From Agarophyton chilense (Eukaryota; Rhodophyta; Florideophyceae; Gracilariales; Gracilariaceae), in NCBI GenBank assembly GCA_030374765.1, contig JARGXX010000040.1:62001-126000 (forward strand): a stretch of 64,000 bases of DNA, in the 5' to 3' direction. Positions within the stretch are counted from its first letter, which is position 1. Every line of letters begins with the position of its first letter. This document shows, in pieces, positions 11,936-24,701 of this stretch. The translations under genes were made by a program, and so were the position numbers. Below the pieces are notes generated by a model, which was not told where the DNA came from, made no database searches, and saw only the letters and a program-made list of their open reading frames with translations.

Positions 11936-14900
11936 TTTTGGTCTCCCGACTTGGAAACCTTTGGAATAATTGAACGGACCAATGGAACGAAGAATTATCC
12001 GGATTCTAACCTTTGGTTTAATTCCCCAACGGACCAGAAGTACATAAGCAACCGCCATTATGCATGCAGGAAGCACACCCAACCGACCAGACCATAGGAC
12101 CCCTACGGCAGGACGAATTGCGACTACAATGCCGGTGATTTAGCCTAACCCTCAGGTTGATACCGCTAGCGACCGTAGGAGCACAAGGAGCCAGCCGCAA
12201 GAAGTATTGACCCCACTGGATAACCCTGAAAGGATTCGCCGAGATCCCATTGTGACAGCGCGTTTACGAGAACGCCTCACCAGGGCCACCTCTAAACCAG
12301 GGAAACCTCAAGAAGAAACCCCCCGCCAGACCGAAGGAATTCGAGAAAACCTGCCCGCAGATCTTGCCAACTTTCTCTGGCCCCGTCTCTGTGAGCTCTG
12401 CTCAGCCCACGTGGATTCCATTATGGACGTGCAACTCGCTACGGCGATCGCTGACCATACGGATTGCCTCATCTCGCGAATCGTCCCTAAGGTATTGGAG
12501 TCTGACTTATTCATAGACTTCCTCCTACAGGCCGTTCAAGCAGCCATCACCCGCCGCCAGGCATGCAATTTGGTCCCTAGTACCACCCCACCACAAATTA
12601 ACCATCCGGTTTCCACATGACAACCCTCTACCGAACCCCCAGGAGTGGCGGAATTATCCGCCCCTCGCCGGGAATACCATCAGGAAAACCCCATGATGGG
12701 CCAATCTAGGAGCAGAAGAGAAGCTCCGCGTCTAGATGAGAGACAGGTTGCCCATCAGGAGAATCCGAGGGAGGGATAAGCAAGGAGCAGAAGAGAAGCT
12801 CCGCGTCTAGAAGAGAGACCGCTGGCCCCACCCGACGGATTATACGAGGTACAGCGACCTCAGGGCCCCATCGGATCTGGTAGAGAGATCGACCCTTTAG
12901 GTCCTTACTCCGCTGGAAAGAAGAAAAGAAGCAATCTTAGGAGAAAGAAGAACAGAAGAAGCAAGAGGAGAGACCATTCGGACACGAGTGATTCCGATTC
13001 AGTCTCAACCGAAACGACCAACTCGGAAGTGGATGAAGCTGCCGTTCGAGGCCTCAGACCACTGATAACCACAAACGAACTTTTCGTTAAGGTTGTAGAC
13101 TACCGGAATTACCGGCTGGCCGACAGGTCTGCGAAATATTCTGGTTCGGTGGCTCGCAGAGTCGCCAAATGGGCCCAACGGATGCAACTAACCATTACGG
13201 ACAAGTTCTCGGGTTCCGATCCCATTTCTGTCCTTAGGTTTCTCAGTGTGTTCCGTACGTCCTGCGATCAGAACGGTGTCCACGAGGGCGCCGCTTTGTA
13301 CCATTTCCCATTCTTCCTTACAGGACAGGCGCGTGACCGAGTGGTTTCGAAGATATCTGGCACAACTGACCTCGTGGATGCCCAAGACCGTGAATTCCTC
13401 AGGTCGTACCCTCAGGTTGTTCATTACCTCTTGGAAACTTACCCAACGGATGACGTTATAATGGATGCCCACCGGGAAGTAATATCCTTTAGGCAGAACT
13501 CCAACATGACCGAATCGGCTTTCGCAGACGATCTATGGAACAAGGCTTACTGATGTGGAAACGTGTTCTCCGAAGGACGGCTTAAACGCCACTTCATCAC
13601 GGGATTGTTCTCTGCCATTCGAACACATGTGCGCAATTACCACACGGAAAACCCGCAATACTCCTTCCGAAGGCTCGTTACTTACGCTAGTGGTTATTGC
13701 AAGACATACAGAACCTCCAGGGCCAACGCTGATATAACCAAAGGGCGGGTAATTCAATTGCGTAAACCCAATCAAGCCCATTTGGTTAGTTCCACGGAGT
13801 CGGACGTGGATGCTTCACTCCATTACAGCGATTCGAGAGACGTCCTCGCGGTCAATTTCAGTGCTCCTCCGTTCGGGCCCTCATCATATACCTCCGAGGG
13901 TACTTGAGCGGCCACTGGACCACCCACACCCAATTATTCTCTCTTTCCGCCCCACAAGGACGTTTTTTCGCTCCCCAAGGGCCTGCTTCCTCTGCCTGTC
14001 ACTGACCCAACCTTGTGCCTGTATGAGTTATCTACCTGAGGACGCATGAAAAACCCTACTAGCCCTAAGTTAACATAACTACCGGGTGCGGAGATCCGAA
14101 GGAATGTATAACAGGGCACAGCAACGAACCACAGGGAGCCCTGGAAGCTCACGCTATGCCACGCCTCCAGACACTCCGATCAAAGCCCCACAGGTCCAAT
14201 CCATCGTAGATCCAACGGACGACCCCGTGGAAGAACCTTATCCTCAGGAAGAAACGGAAACCCCATCGGAAAACTCCTAGAAGGACGGTTCGAGGCAAAT
14301 CCTCCATCTTTAAGCCCCTGCCTCAACCAATTAGACGGTCATGAGCCAAAGAGCTCCTCATCTCCCAATACAAACCACCCACAATGGACAACTCAGGATG
14401 AACCACAATTGGAACACAGTAACGACCCCTTCTGTATCCTCAAAAAAGAGAACTGTAAAGTTCGAGTAACCGTAGGACTTCGTTCCAGCAACTCTCGAGT
14501 GATCACAGCTGTATTAGACACAGGCGCTGGTCCCAACTTGGTCCATCCTAAGCTGCTCCCACTGGGTTGGCAAGATTTCGTTCAGGCAAGGAAGACCCCA
14601 AGGATTACCGATGCGTCTTGTGGACCAATGGACATTAAAGGGATAGTACCACTTTAGCTCAAGGCAGGACAATTCAAAGTCCGCACGTTGTTCCTTGTAT
14701 GTCCTAACTTAGGCACTGAAGCAATCCTAGGAACCTCCTTTTTCGACCGATACATTAAGGCCATTTATCCAGGCCTTAGGCAAGGTGCGTTTTACCGCGC
14801 ACCTTCCATCTCCATAACTGGTTCAGTTCCAGGGCCAGAAGCTAAATGTAAACGGGCGGTTGTCTCCGAAAACACGAAGTCCAATAAGGTTCCCCGTCAA

Positions 14901-17900
14901 AGGCCATGACGATACCCCCAATGACCCAAATCGCTGTATCGGTCCATTCCCAGTCCTCAGGTCTCGTAACGATTCAGAACCACCCGAAAACGATTCTGAA
15001 GCATTTTACCTTAATGGCCAATGGAGTAATGGACATCCACCCTAACAGGTTCTTTTTGGTCACAATCTGCGGTTACCTAAAGTTACAGTGATTCATATCA
15101 CTGTACCCGTTCCCATGGCCATTCTGGAGGCCCAACTGGATAACCTTGCGATGCTAACTCCCGACGAGGACGTCGACTCTTGGGAGGGGACGGTCGCCAT
15201 CGACGCAGAATTCGAATCCTATAGGCCCCAGGTACTTGATCTCCTCAGGGAACACCAGGCCATGTGTTTAGGTAGATTGGGCACAATAAGCGCCACTACA
15301 CACCACATTGACCTTCAGGATGATGCTTATCCACAGTTCCAGCACCCATGCCGCACCGGCCTTAAGGGTAGGGAAATTGTCGCCGACCGGATGGACAAGA
15401 TGCGCAAAGCTCAAGTCATTGAGACGGCGCCTCCAAACCAATCCGAAGGGGCAAGTCCCCTTGTCCTTGTGGCGAAGAAAGATGGCTCCTTCAGGTTCTG
15501 TGTCGACTACAGGAAGCTGAACGCAGTAACCAAGAGGGATTCATACCCGATACCCCGCATGGACGCCTGTCTGGATTCTTTAGGCGAAGCTGTCGTATTT
15601 ACCACACTGAACGCTAACTCTGGATACAGGCAAATCTCTATGGCCGAAGACGCGAGAGCGCTGACAACCTTTACCACCCATGAAGGTCTGTTCAGATTTA
15701 CTCGCATGCTCTTTGGTTTGAAGAATGCACCAGTCACGTTCCAACGGGTAATGGACATTATACTGTCCAGAGTCAAATGGAAGGTCGCCCTGATCTATTT
15801 GGATGACGTTTTAATCTTCTCACGGACCGTAAAGGAACACTTTCGCCACGTGAAGAAGGTGCTAACAATCCTACAGGACGCTGGAGTAACACTGAAGCTC
15901 CACAAATGCGCTTTCTTCCAGGCCCCGGTGGACTATCTCGGTCACGTCGTCCTCCCAGGAAATCTAAAGGTGACTACACGGACAACAAATGCGATTCGCC
16001 AGACCAAGCCTCGTAGGACCCACACGGAACTACGATCCTTCGTGGGCTTGTGCAACGTTTACCGACGGTTCGTCGAAGGGTTTGCCAAGATCTCGGCCCC
16101 TCTAAAAGCGATGCTGAAGAAGGGAACACCTTCGGAGTTCGAAGCCCTTACGGACGACCAGTACGAAGCATTTCAGACCCTAAAGGACAAATTGCTGAAC
16201 CCACCCATATTGGCCTTACCAAAGCACAATAGGCCTTTCGTCCTGGACAAAGATGCCTCTGATGTCCAAGTGGGTCGTGCACTGCTACAGGAACAGGAGT
16301 CACCGAAGGACTATCGACCTATTGGCTACTGAAGCAGAACGCTCCCCAGCGCGGAGCAAAAGGACAGTACTACCTAAAAGGAATGTCTAGCCAACGTATG
16401 GTCTGTATTGACATTCCGTCCTTACGTCGAAGGACCCAGGTTTATCATTAGAACAGACCATGATTCACTCCGCTGGCTACTCAATATGACCGATGCATCG
16501 AGTCGCCTCGCTAGGTGCCGCCTCAGGCTGTCAGAATAGGACTACGAGATAACCTATAGGCCAGGCATCAAGCACCAGGCAGCAGATGCCCTGTCGCCAA
16601 TCATCACCGACGGAACTGATGACACCCCATTAAACGATCTAATTCCTATCCCCTTTACAGATGATGGACCTCAGAACTACTTGGAAAGAGATGACCTTAT
16701 GGGTAAGGTTCCATCGGAGGATCCTGAAGTAAAGAAGAACGAAGTATACTTATTGGACTGGGAAACAGTACCGTCCAATTCGGCACCACCTCAGCTTAAT
16801 GCGATAGCCCCGGAGGAAAAAGAACTCCCCCCGATAGCTATTGGGGAACTCTTACAGGCGCAGGTCGAAGACGAGTACTGCAAGGAAACAGCCCAATTTG
16901 TAGGAACCCCAGGATGCCTATTCGACTATGACCGATTGGGACTACTATGTCGCCGCTCAACGCTGGATGGCGCACTCCAACGGGTACTACCAACTTTGCT
17001 AAGGGCGCGATTCCTATACCTCGTCCATTTCCCCTGCTTGGCTGGCCACTCTGGAGGCCGACGAATTTACCACACCCTAAGGAAGTTCTTCTACCGGCCA
17101 CTAATGGCGCAGGGCCTATGGCAAACCGCACGGAACTGTGCATCTTGCGCACAGATCCGAGGGTTACGCGCCAACCATCAGGCCAAACTGAAGCTCTTCC
17201 CCGCCGCAGGTCCAATGGAATTTGTCGCAATGGATATACTTGGGCATTTGCCTAAGTCGTCCCATGGGAAACGGTTTGTTTTGGTTATAACCGATAGGTT
17301 TACCAAACTTACCCGAGTCCTACCCCTAGGAAAGACAACGGCCACAGATGTCGCCACGGACTTCTTGTCTCACTGGGTATATCGATATGGCATTTCACTC
17401 TACCTCCTTACGGATAACGGCAGCCAGTTCATATCCAAATTCTTCTCGCATGTTTGTGCTACCTAAGGTATCAAACATGTGACCACCACGGCGTACCACC
17501 CACAAACCAATGGCCAAGCCGAACGCTTCAACCGCACCCTCTGAACCGATTGGCACACTACGTATCGGAGCACTAATTGGACTTGGCCGAATATGTTGGG
17601 CCACTGGTTTATGCCTACAACACGCAGGTGCACGATTCTACAGGGACAACGCCTTTCGTCTTAACGCTCACGAGAGCGCCGCCGCCGATAGCTGTTGACC
17701 TTCAGGAGTCTATCATACCCCAGGACATAACTGATGGGATGACTCCTGCCCAGGCGAGGCGCTACTCGTTCCAACGCATTGACCGCATTCTCTAATCGGC
17801 CAGAACTGTACTAACCAAAGCCCAACAGCGCTACAAGTCCAACTTCGACAAAGCCGTTTGGGATACACCGACCTTTGGGAAAGGAGATCTGGTTTACCTG

Positions 17901-18279
17901 GATCGGCCACCGAAGGACAGTGAGGAACTCGAGGACACTACGCAGAAGCTCTTACCCCGCTCTACGGGACCATACAAATTCCTTAAGGCCAAGGATCACA
18001 CCATCACTTTACTCATTGACGGCCTACAGGACACCGTGTCTATTGACCGCGTGACACGAGCTCCCAGTTCCCCCGGACCACGAACGTCCCAGCCCCCTGG
18101 CCCAACGGAAGCACCACGACCTCAGGTCGACACTCAAGTCTCCACACCCCCTAAGGCAGTTCCCGAGGACTCGACTAGCCCCACGGACACAATGGTCAAT
18201 GCCAACTACTATGACCCATCGCTCCCAACCGACTCCGATGGATTCGCCCCTCTGAACCACACTCTCCTTCCGGACGATG

Positions 18280-18440
18280 AACACAAAACGGAATATGTGA
18301 TTGAGCGCATCATATCCGCCGGTATGGGAGAAGACGGAACTATGCACTATCGCGTCCGTTTGTTCGGCTACACACCTGAGGAAGATACTTGGCAAGAGAC
18401 TCAAACGATTCCGGCTAGTTTTATCGCCCGCTATTGGCGC
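18280..18440 (+). other. Chromodomain at the end of the chromovirus pol region
   Basis: The peptide EYVIERIISAG is followed by HYRVRLFGY and EEDTWQ, the aromatic-cage pattern of chromodomains (E-Y-x-V-E-x-I, then Y-x-V-x-W and x-x-x-T-W-E). In chromoviruses this domain can steer integration toward marked chromatin. The central Trp is replaced by Phe (LFGY), so binding by the ancestral protein is uncertain. Confidence 0.75.
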
Positions 18441-18808
18441 AGAATCAGCCACTTAGAGCGCAACCTTCAGGAGGGGGCAATCATTGGCCCGAATAATCCA
18501 ACCATTGGCCCGAATAATCCCAAAACGACTCCCAAACCGCCTCCCGACACGACTGTTCCCCGGAGCACGACGGTTCGTCGTAGCTCCCGCATCAGGGAAC
18601 AAAGTCAGTCCCTGGGAGACACCTGAGAAAGACACGGGACGCTCTCGAGATGGAACGCCGGCCCATGGCACGCACATTTGAGATACAAGAAAGACCTTGG
18701 GAAAGCACAAGCACTACTTTATTTAACTTACTCGAGTGACTAACAGAAACCTAACAGCCCTCGGAATGACCTCAAGATTCGCGGAAGCGCTTCAAACACC
18801 AACAGGAC

Positions 18809-20917
18809 TCACTGGGGGCGGCGCAAGAATAACTCCGTCGTTTTCATGGAACCTGCAACAGCGAAACCGGGATTAAGGTCACCCGAAGAGCCCACTGCAC
18901 CATCCAAACCGGCCCCAGCGAGCCAAGCACGCTTTTTCGGCGGGTATTCTCCTGAGGAACTATTGTAGCCGCCGGAAACCTTCCGGTCACTCAAATTGAG
19001 ACCATATCGGGCATCCAATTCGGCAATAACGCTCTGGGACATCGCATGCGTATTCTGCTGCAGGATATTGACCATGGCGGTATTCAGATCCTGACCCTGT
19101 TGGACAACCGCGGCGTAGCGAGCCAAGCGACGCGCCCAGGAGCATGCTTCCCTCAGGACTGTTGAAATGTCCATCGAGGCCGTGATACCAACGGTACGGC
19201 AGAAATGACGGAGATCCGCGGCGGCAGCCGTGACCGAAGCGGGAAAGTGGACCAACGGAGAGGACGGAGCGATGTCGACGCCCCCAGTGGACGTCTGAGC
19301 AAGTGCCTCGCCTACAGGACTTTCGGTTTCGACAGTAACCTCACCAGGAGGAATAGTCACTTGGGCGACGGGGGGCTCATATGAGAGCTCATCCTGAGGA
19401 GCAGAGCCAGGAGGAGCCAGAGGAGGGGAAGCAGTCGGCAAAATCACAGCTGACTCGACCGGAGGATGAACACCCTTCACGGGTAGGACGAGGGGATCTT
19501 GACCGAAGGATTCTGCGTCGGACATACCAGCAGGAACCATCGGCGTGGCTTCCACATCAGGCTCGAAGCACAGAGGATCCAAACCAATGGCCTTCGGATA
19601 ATAGTCGGGCACATGACGCCTCGGAAATTACGATGGTTGATTCCTCAAAGACTTGGCAGGATAGGCACGAGCGTCGTCCCGATCCTGAGGATGCAGCGGA
19701 ATCGGCGTGAATGAGTCGGTATCCCAGTCATACCAAAAGAACCCGGGAGCCTTGCCCCACTCCACCTCTAGGATATGATCCAAAAGGGCCTCGGTCTCCT
19801 CGACGTTGAACTGGGTTTCACGGATGATGTTTAGTATGCCCAGTTTTCCTAGGAAACGGATCATGATGTCCGGGAGCGGGATTAGGCGAGCTCGAGGACC
19901 GGGTATGTTCTCATCGTACCACACTTTCCCATCCTCCGAACGGACATTACCACGGATTCCGTATTTCGCGGTATCCCGAAAGGCCGTAAGGAACATCACG
20001 CCGAACTCGACGAAGAGCACCTGCCAGGACAGCCAGGACCTTCGGTCATGGTCAGCGCTCATGAGTTGGGACGAGTGGTACGCCACCACGGACGGCTTGG
20101 GAACCAGAAGGAGTGGCGAGAAACGCCAATACAAGGCCCATTGGTTCTCATCCTCCTGGGACAGGGAAAGGTACAACGGAATGCGTTTGTCGGCGCAAAT
20201 GTCGTGGAACTGTACTTGGTGCAAACAAAAGAAGAACCCCGAGGATTGACGCAGAAGACCATCGGGCTCGTGAATCTCATTCCAATAGACCCGGTTGGAC
20301 ATCCAGAATAAGTGGTCGTACGTTGGCCGGAAGCACATAAGCACCAAGAGGTTGTGACCAGCCGGAGGAGAGCGCACATGAGGTTAGATGAAGTCGGTGT
20401 ATAGGTCCGAAAAGAGTTTGTTCACCCTGAACTGGTAGTCGGCTTTTTCCTCGCAGCGGACGTACGGAATGTCCGCTTGGATTAGGGTGCGACATCGCGT
20501 CGCCGAACGCGGATCCACAGGACAATGCAACCATCGGTTATGCCACGAGACGCTGCGCGCGTTCTTGCTGCCCCTCCGGAACTCGGGTATCTTGGAAAAC
20601 CTTCGGGCGTCGAGAGACATGTGGCAAAACCTTTGGTATTATTCCACTGAGGACGGAAGAATGGCATGACGCACTGCCCGCGGGTTTCTTCCGATGGTAT
20701 GGTCATAGCGATCCCCCGGACGCTCGTAGGCTACTTGGTATCCAGAGGAGCTACCCGCTGGGTTGTTTGAGGTCATGGTACGGCTAGTCCCAGGGTGGTC
20801 CGCCGGGAAATAGATGGGAGAGAAGGTGGAGGCGACATAGTCCAAAGGAAGTACGGCGTATCCGGCGGGCTTATAAGGTGATTTCGGCATCGCGCACAAC
20901 CAATGGAAAGGTACCAC
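18809..20917 (-). other. Long antisense reading region between chromodomain and 3' LTR
   Basis: On the minus strand one single frame is open over about 2.1 kb with only about three breaks, ending near 18809. The product is not recognised. It contains a Trp/Tyr/Phe-rich part (for example VEWGKAPGFFWYDWDTDSF), a Pro-rich acidic stretch, and a C-terminal part with helices (LREACSWARRLARYAAVVQ) and a basic PPKKRAW motif. Its antisense placement after pol resembles the extra antisense ORFs known in some plant gypsy lineages. Since the element is a fossil, so is this frame. Confidence 0.55.
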
Positions 20918-21301
20918 GAGAAAGAGACGAAGTAACGTAGTTGACCCGAACGGACTGACAGGCGTGAAAGACGGTGGACGAAGCGCGGAGGATCGCCAAG
21001 GGAAAACCGGAGACGAAGGAAGAACCCAATGGACCGTCTCGGCAACGCCACGCGAGGAATACGCTGGCGATGCACCTATGGCCAGCGCTCACGGCGCGTG
21101 ACAGTTTCAATCCTTAGGCAAATTAATTGCCCTTCGGTGCCAATGGTCAGCTCACGCGTCCCCGTATCCCCGCACGTGGTGCCGACGCGACGTACCGTCG
21201 CACCCAATGGTATCGGGAGCAATGAAGTGCACACATCACCTGGAGCAGTTATGAAACCATCTGGACTTCGCCGTGACGGTCGAATCCTAAGGAGGTAGAT
21301 A

Positions 21302-21747
21302 TGTGAAGAAGCGATAATAACGGTTGAGCCTGGTAAGCCGCCGGGCCCTGAAGGATCTTGCAGATGACACGTGTACAGGTCGACCACAGGTGGACTCGTG
21401 TAGATTATTATTTTAATTTAATTAGTGTAATAGATTAGAACTACAGTGCCAGGGAGATCTCCGCGCCTCGCAAGACAATTTACTTGGCTCTAGTGACGCT
21501 TCTCCCTTAAAGTACGGTAGGCACCGTCAGGATACTAAATAACCACCTTTGGTATATAAGTTCCACCCTTTGGTATTCAAGCCATCTTTTCCGTAGCTCC
21601 AACCTGTAGGACTACGCAGTAAATGCCAGACCATTGCACCAAGTACTCTGAGAGTGCCGCCGTCGAGGATTCGAACCTTAGAACCCGCTCTTCCACGCTA
21701 CTATCGGTCGAGACCCGTACGCTGCCTTAACCCGTCATTGCGTTACA
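21302..21747 (+). repeat. 3' LTR of the nested chromovirus
   Basis: This 446-bp LTR is preceded by a purine-rich tract (AAGGAGGTAGATA), the expected polypurine tract. It ends TTACA, and copia RT sequence resumes at 21748. Confidence 0.92.
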
Positions 21748-22432
21748 ACCTACAGCACAAATATCCCATCTTCGAGTCTGGCACATCATGGAACAATTGA
21801 CTACTTTTCGCAGGCTGAAAAAGCTGGGTACTGTAATCACATAACCTCGCCCTGCTGACAAGTACGACTACGAGCTGAGCTTGCTTGTATTTTTTTTAGA
21901 TGCCTCTCGCATTGAGGACGTCGGTCAACTCGGCGTTTTAACTGGTTTGCTTGTTGGTGCCATGAAAAAAGAAGCTATCTACCACGTTACGTCATGGATC
22001 TCTCACAAGGACAAGCGATCTGTGAAGAGCGTACCTGCGGCTGAGATATTCGCTGCAGATGGAAAGATCTATGAAGGAAAGAACGTGCGCAGCGCCTACA
22101 CTGAGCTGCTGAAAGTCAAGGTCAAGCTTCGCATTCTGGTGGACTGCAAAGATGTGTTTACGTCTATGTCGACGCAGAGGAATTCTGTGGAAAAGTCGAA
22201 AAGGGGTGACGAATGCAGCATTCGGTTTGAATTCGAGACTGGCAGCGTTGAGTCCATCTCGTGGATCCCAGATTCCGTAAACCTCGCTGACGCTCTGAAC
22301 AAGAAGGATTGCTGCCTAAGCGAAGCGATGCTGCTCACTCTCTATTCTGGTCGACTGGGTATTGACTTTGAGGCTGTCGCCGAGACGAAGAGCTCTGAGA
22401 AGCACCTCGGTTAACAAGAAAGAAGATTGATA

Positions 22433-22657
22433 TGAATGTCGACAGCTAGTGACAGGACGCCATGTAATGCGCACGCGAGCACTCACGTGCTCTGACGCCC
22501 GTCCCAACTGGCATTCGTAGTTAGTGCATTTACATGAGCAATAACTATTGTCTACATAAACACAGCAAGATGAATCTGCAGGTCATCTGACTACACGGAC
22601 GCCGGGGCACCCAAGTTGTCTAAGAAACATAGCTACAGTTGTTACCCCGCTCAATAC
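22433..22657 (+). repeat. LTR shared by copia B copies 1 and 2
   Basis: The RNase H end of copy 1 lies 19 bp upstream and the primer site of copy 2 follows directly. One LTR therefore serves both elements. Such LTR-internal-LTR-internal arrays are known products of LTR-LTR recombination. Confidence 0.8.
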
Positions 22658-24701
22658 TTAGTTATGGGCCCAGCACCAGCCTCATCCTCCGGCACGCGCA
22701 GCCGTCCACGTTTTTCTTAGGACCTGAAAAACGTCCTGTGGACTGACGGCAAAGGCAACCAGGAAGATTACGCAAAGTCAGTGGCACTATAAGACTTCAT
22801 TTCACGAGAAATTGCCCGACTCAAAATCGAACAAGATGGCGTTACCGATTCGCAGAACAATTCTGAAGAGCCAGCTGTATGGAAGGTCTCGAGATCTGCG
22901 TTCTACGATCAGTGACGAAGATGTTGCTTCAGATGAAGAAGCCGACAAGATCGTCAAAACCATCTATAAGTGAGATTCGCTGTCTGTTGTCAGTGAGGTT
23001 TATGGGAACTTTATCACGCTTCTGAATATGAAGCGCTCCGGCAATTAAACGTTCCCCAATTTCGAACTTAGATTAGATGCTTCGGCGTCTAAGTTTCACG
23101 CTCAATCTGAATCCGCCAAGTTGCCAGAGTCGCTGACAGCCTTCATGCTTTTGAAAAACTCAGCTGTCGACAATGGGCAGCGTGTCTCGGTGCTTGCGGC
23201 GACATCAACGAACAGCACTTTGACTGCTACTGCGACGACGACGGATTACCTCAACACTATGTCGTATGAGAAAATGGCGTCTGTCTTTCGCCAGTGTGAT
23301 GAAGTCCCTCATGCACACTCTATCGGCTCCCCACAGCCGCTTTCAATCGCTGCCAATGCAGCACAGCTCCTGCCGCGCAACTAGAACCGCCCCGACCGTC
23401 GCAACAAGGGTAGACTCCTTTCCATGCGCTATCCTTGTGACATTTTCAAGAAGTTTGGTCAACGGAAAAAGAACCACAACCCGGATGGTTCCTTACCCTC
23501 CCATGTGCGCTGCCTCGACTCCCCAGCTCCATCGCTGAACACATCGCCGCCGAACAAGTATGGACAGCAGAATGATGCCCCGAAGAAGGTTGTTTCTTTT
23601 AACTGTGCCACCATGACCAGTTCAACGGCAGCTGTCTCCGCAAATCCCGCGCCTGCCCGTCTCGGTCCTCTCCTAGATGACGGCGCACCGTACAGTGCCA
23701 GCGGACAAGTCGAGCTGCATCTCCTGTCTATCGAACTCGGATTGGCTCCCGACACTCCACATGAAACGATTCCTGCATCGCTCAACGGCCACACCAGGTA
23801 GCAATATGACGTGGGTGCTCATGCAAGCCTCCAGCGCAGCATTCTTGGCTAGATAGTCCTGCGCGCCAAGTCTGACCTCAGAAATGACATCAACATCACC
23901 CACTTAGTGCTCGAAGGATCATCGCAGTGGGTGATCGGGAGAAATGTCACCCCCAAGGCGAACATTGTTCATTTTCGTATGAACGCTCTGTGCTTCGATG
24001 CCAACGGCGCGAACGATCCTTTGAAAATCGTTGATGACGGCTTCCTATCCTATATCTCTGTAGAACGCTTCGCATCATCCAAAGGATACCTTGTATTTAC
24101 TCTCTACTGTCTGTCCGCCGTTGCGCTCGAAAAGTCGCCGTGGGGCGATGTGGAGGCTATCATTGACAATGTGCACGCGCATGTTTGCGGCCACACCTGC
24201 TTTTCGGACTTCAAACTCTTGCTACAGCGCAACAAGCTGTGAAACCGCACTGTCGCCCAGTACGTGGCAGACATGGTGAACGATTGCACAGTTTCACCTC
24301 CAACGATGAAGGTGTCGATCAGCTCGTTGAACTCGGCATTCAACGACCTCGTATGCATTGATCACTTGTTTCTGGATCAATTTTGCGTGCTACATTTAAT
24401 GGACAATGTGTCCCGGCACTCCATTGCCCACGTGATCAAGTCCACGTCTATGCAGGAGGCAGTTACCGGGTTCGGGGCAAGTTGGGTGGCTCACTTCTGG
24501 CACCCACAAGCCACCAGAGGGGACAAGCGTTTCTCCTTGGAGCATTTCGAGATCATTGCAAGCAGCTTCACATCCCGCTCCATGCCGTGCCGCCCCGTCG
24601 CCATGCTAAAAACGCAACTAATTGAAAGAATAACATCATTCGCAATGTTTTCTTGAGGCTCAAGTCGGCAGCCAGCGCAGACATCAACGCTGATCGCTCT
24701 G
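22433..24701 (+). mobile_element. Copia family B, copy 2, 3'-truncated, sharing its LTR with copy 1
   Basis: The element starts with the LTR at 22433, which is also the 3' LTR of copy 1. It has the primer site at 22661-22674 and gag, protease and the beginning of integrase. It matches copy 1 almost base for base, with a single copy of the 1159-bp unit, until about 24701, where sequence switches abruptly to the RBR N-terminal half. It carries the same inherited breaks as copies 1 and 3, so it was copied after decay had begun. Confidence 0.88.

Larger units (their letters stand above)
11489..21747 (+). mobile_element. Ty3/gypsy chromovirus nested in copia B copy 1
   Basis: LTRs lie at 11489-11935 and 21302-21747 (TGTGAAG to TTACA). 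The flanks are ACCTT and ACCTA, a near-perfect 5-bp target duplication. A TGG-starting primer site follows at about 11939. Parts are gag (about 12200-13900, with a basic cluster near 12900-12990), protease with DTGA (about 14410-14660), reverse transcriptase with YLDD (about 15400-15900), RNase H (about 16200-16620), integrase with its HHCC finger and core (about 16850-17800) and a chromodomain (about 18280-18440). RT-RNase H-INT order is the gypsy order. A 2.1-kb antisense reading region follows the chromodomain. It is a fossil with roughly ten or more breaks, and its LTRs differ at about 10% of sites. Confidence 0.93.
6312..22657 (+). mobile_element. Ty1/copia LTR retrotransposon, family B, copy 1, split by a nested chromovirus
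   Basis: Parts are the 5' LTR (6312 to about 6536), primer site (6540-6553), gag and protease region (about 6560-9270, lengthened by a tandem duplication), integrase (about 9290-10170), reverse transcriptase (about 10430-11488, with SHTLYK, LKARIAPYG and TAAFLQTG), the nested element (11489-21747), the RT/RNase H remainder (21748 to about 22414) and the 3' LTR (22433 to about 22657). INT precedes RT, as in copia. The element is a fossil with many breaks. Its LTRs differ at about 6 of 225 sites by eye, all in the first two thirds. Confidence 0.88.
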
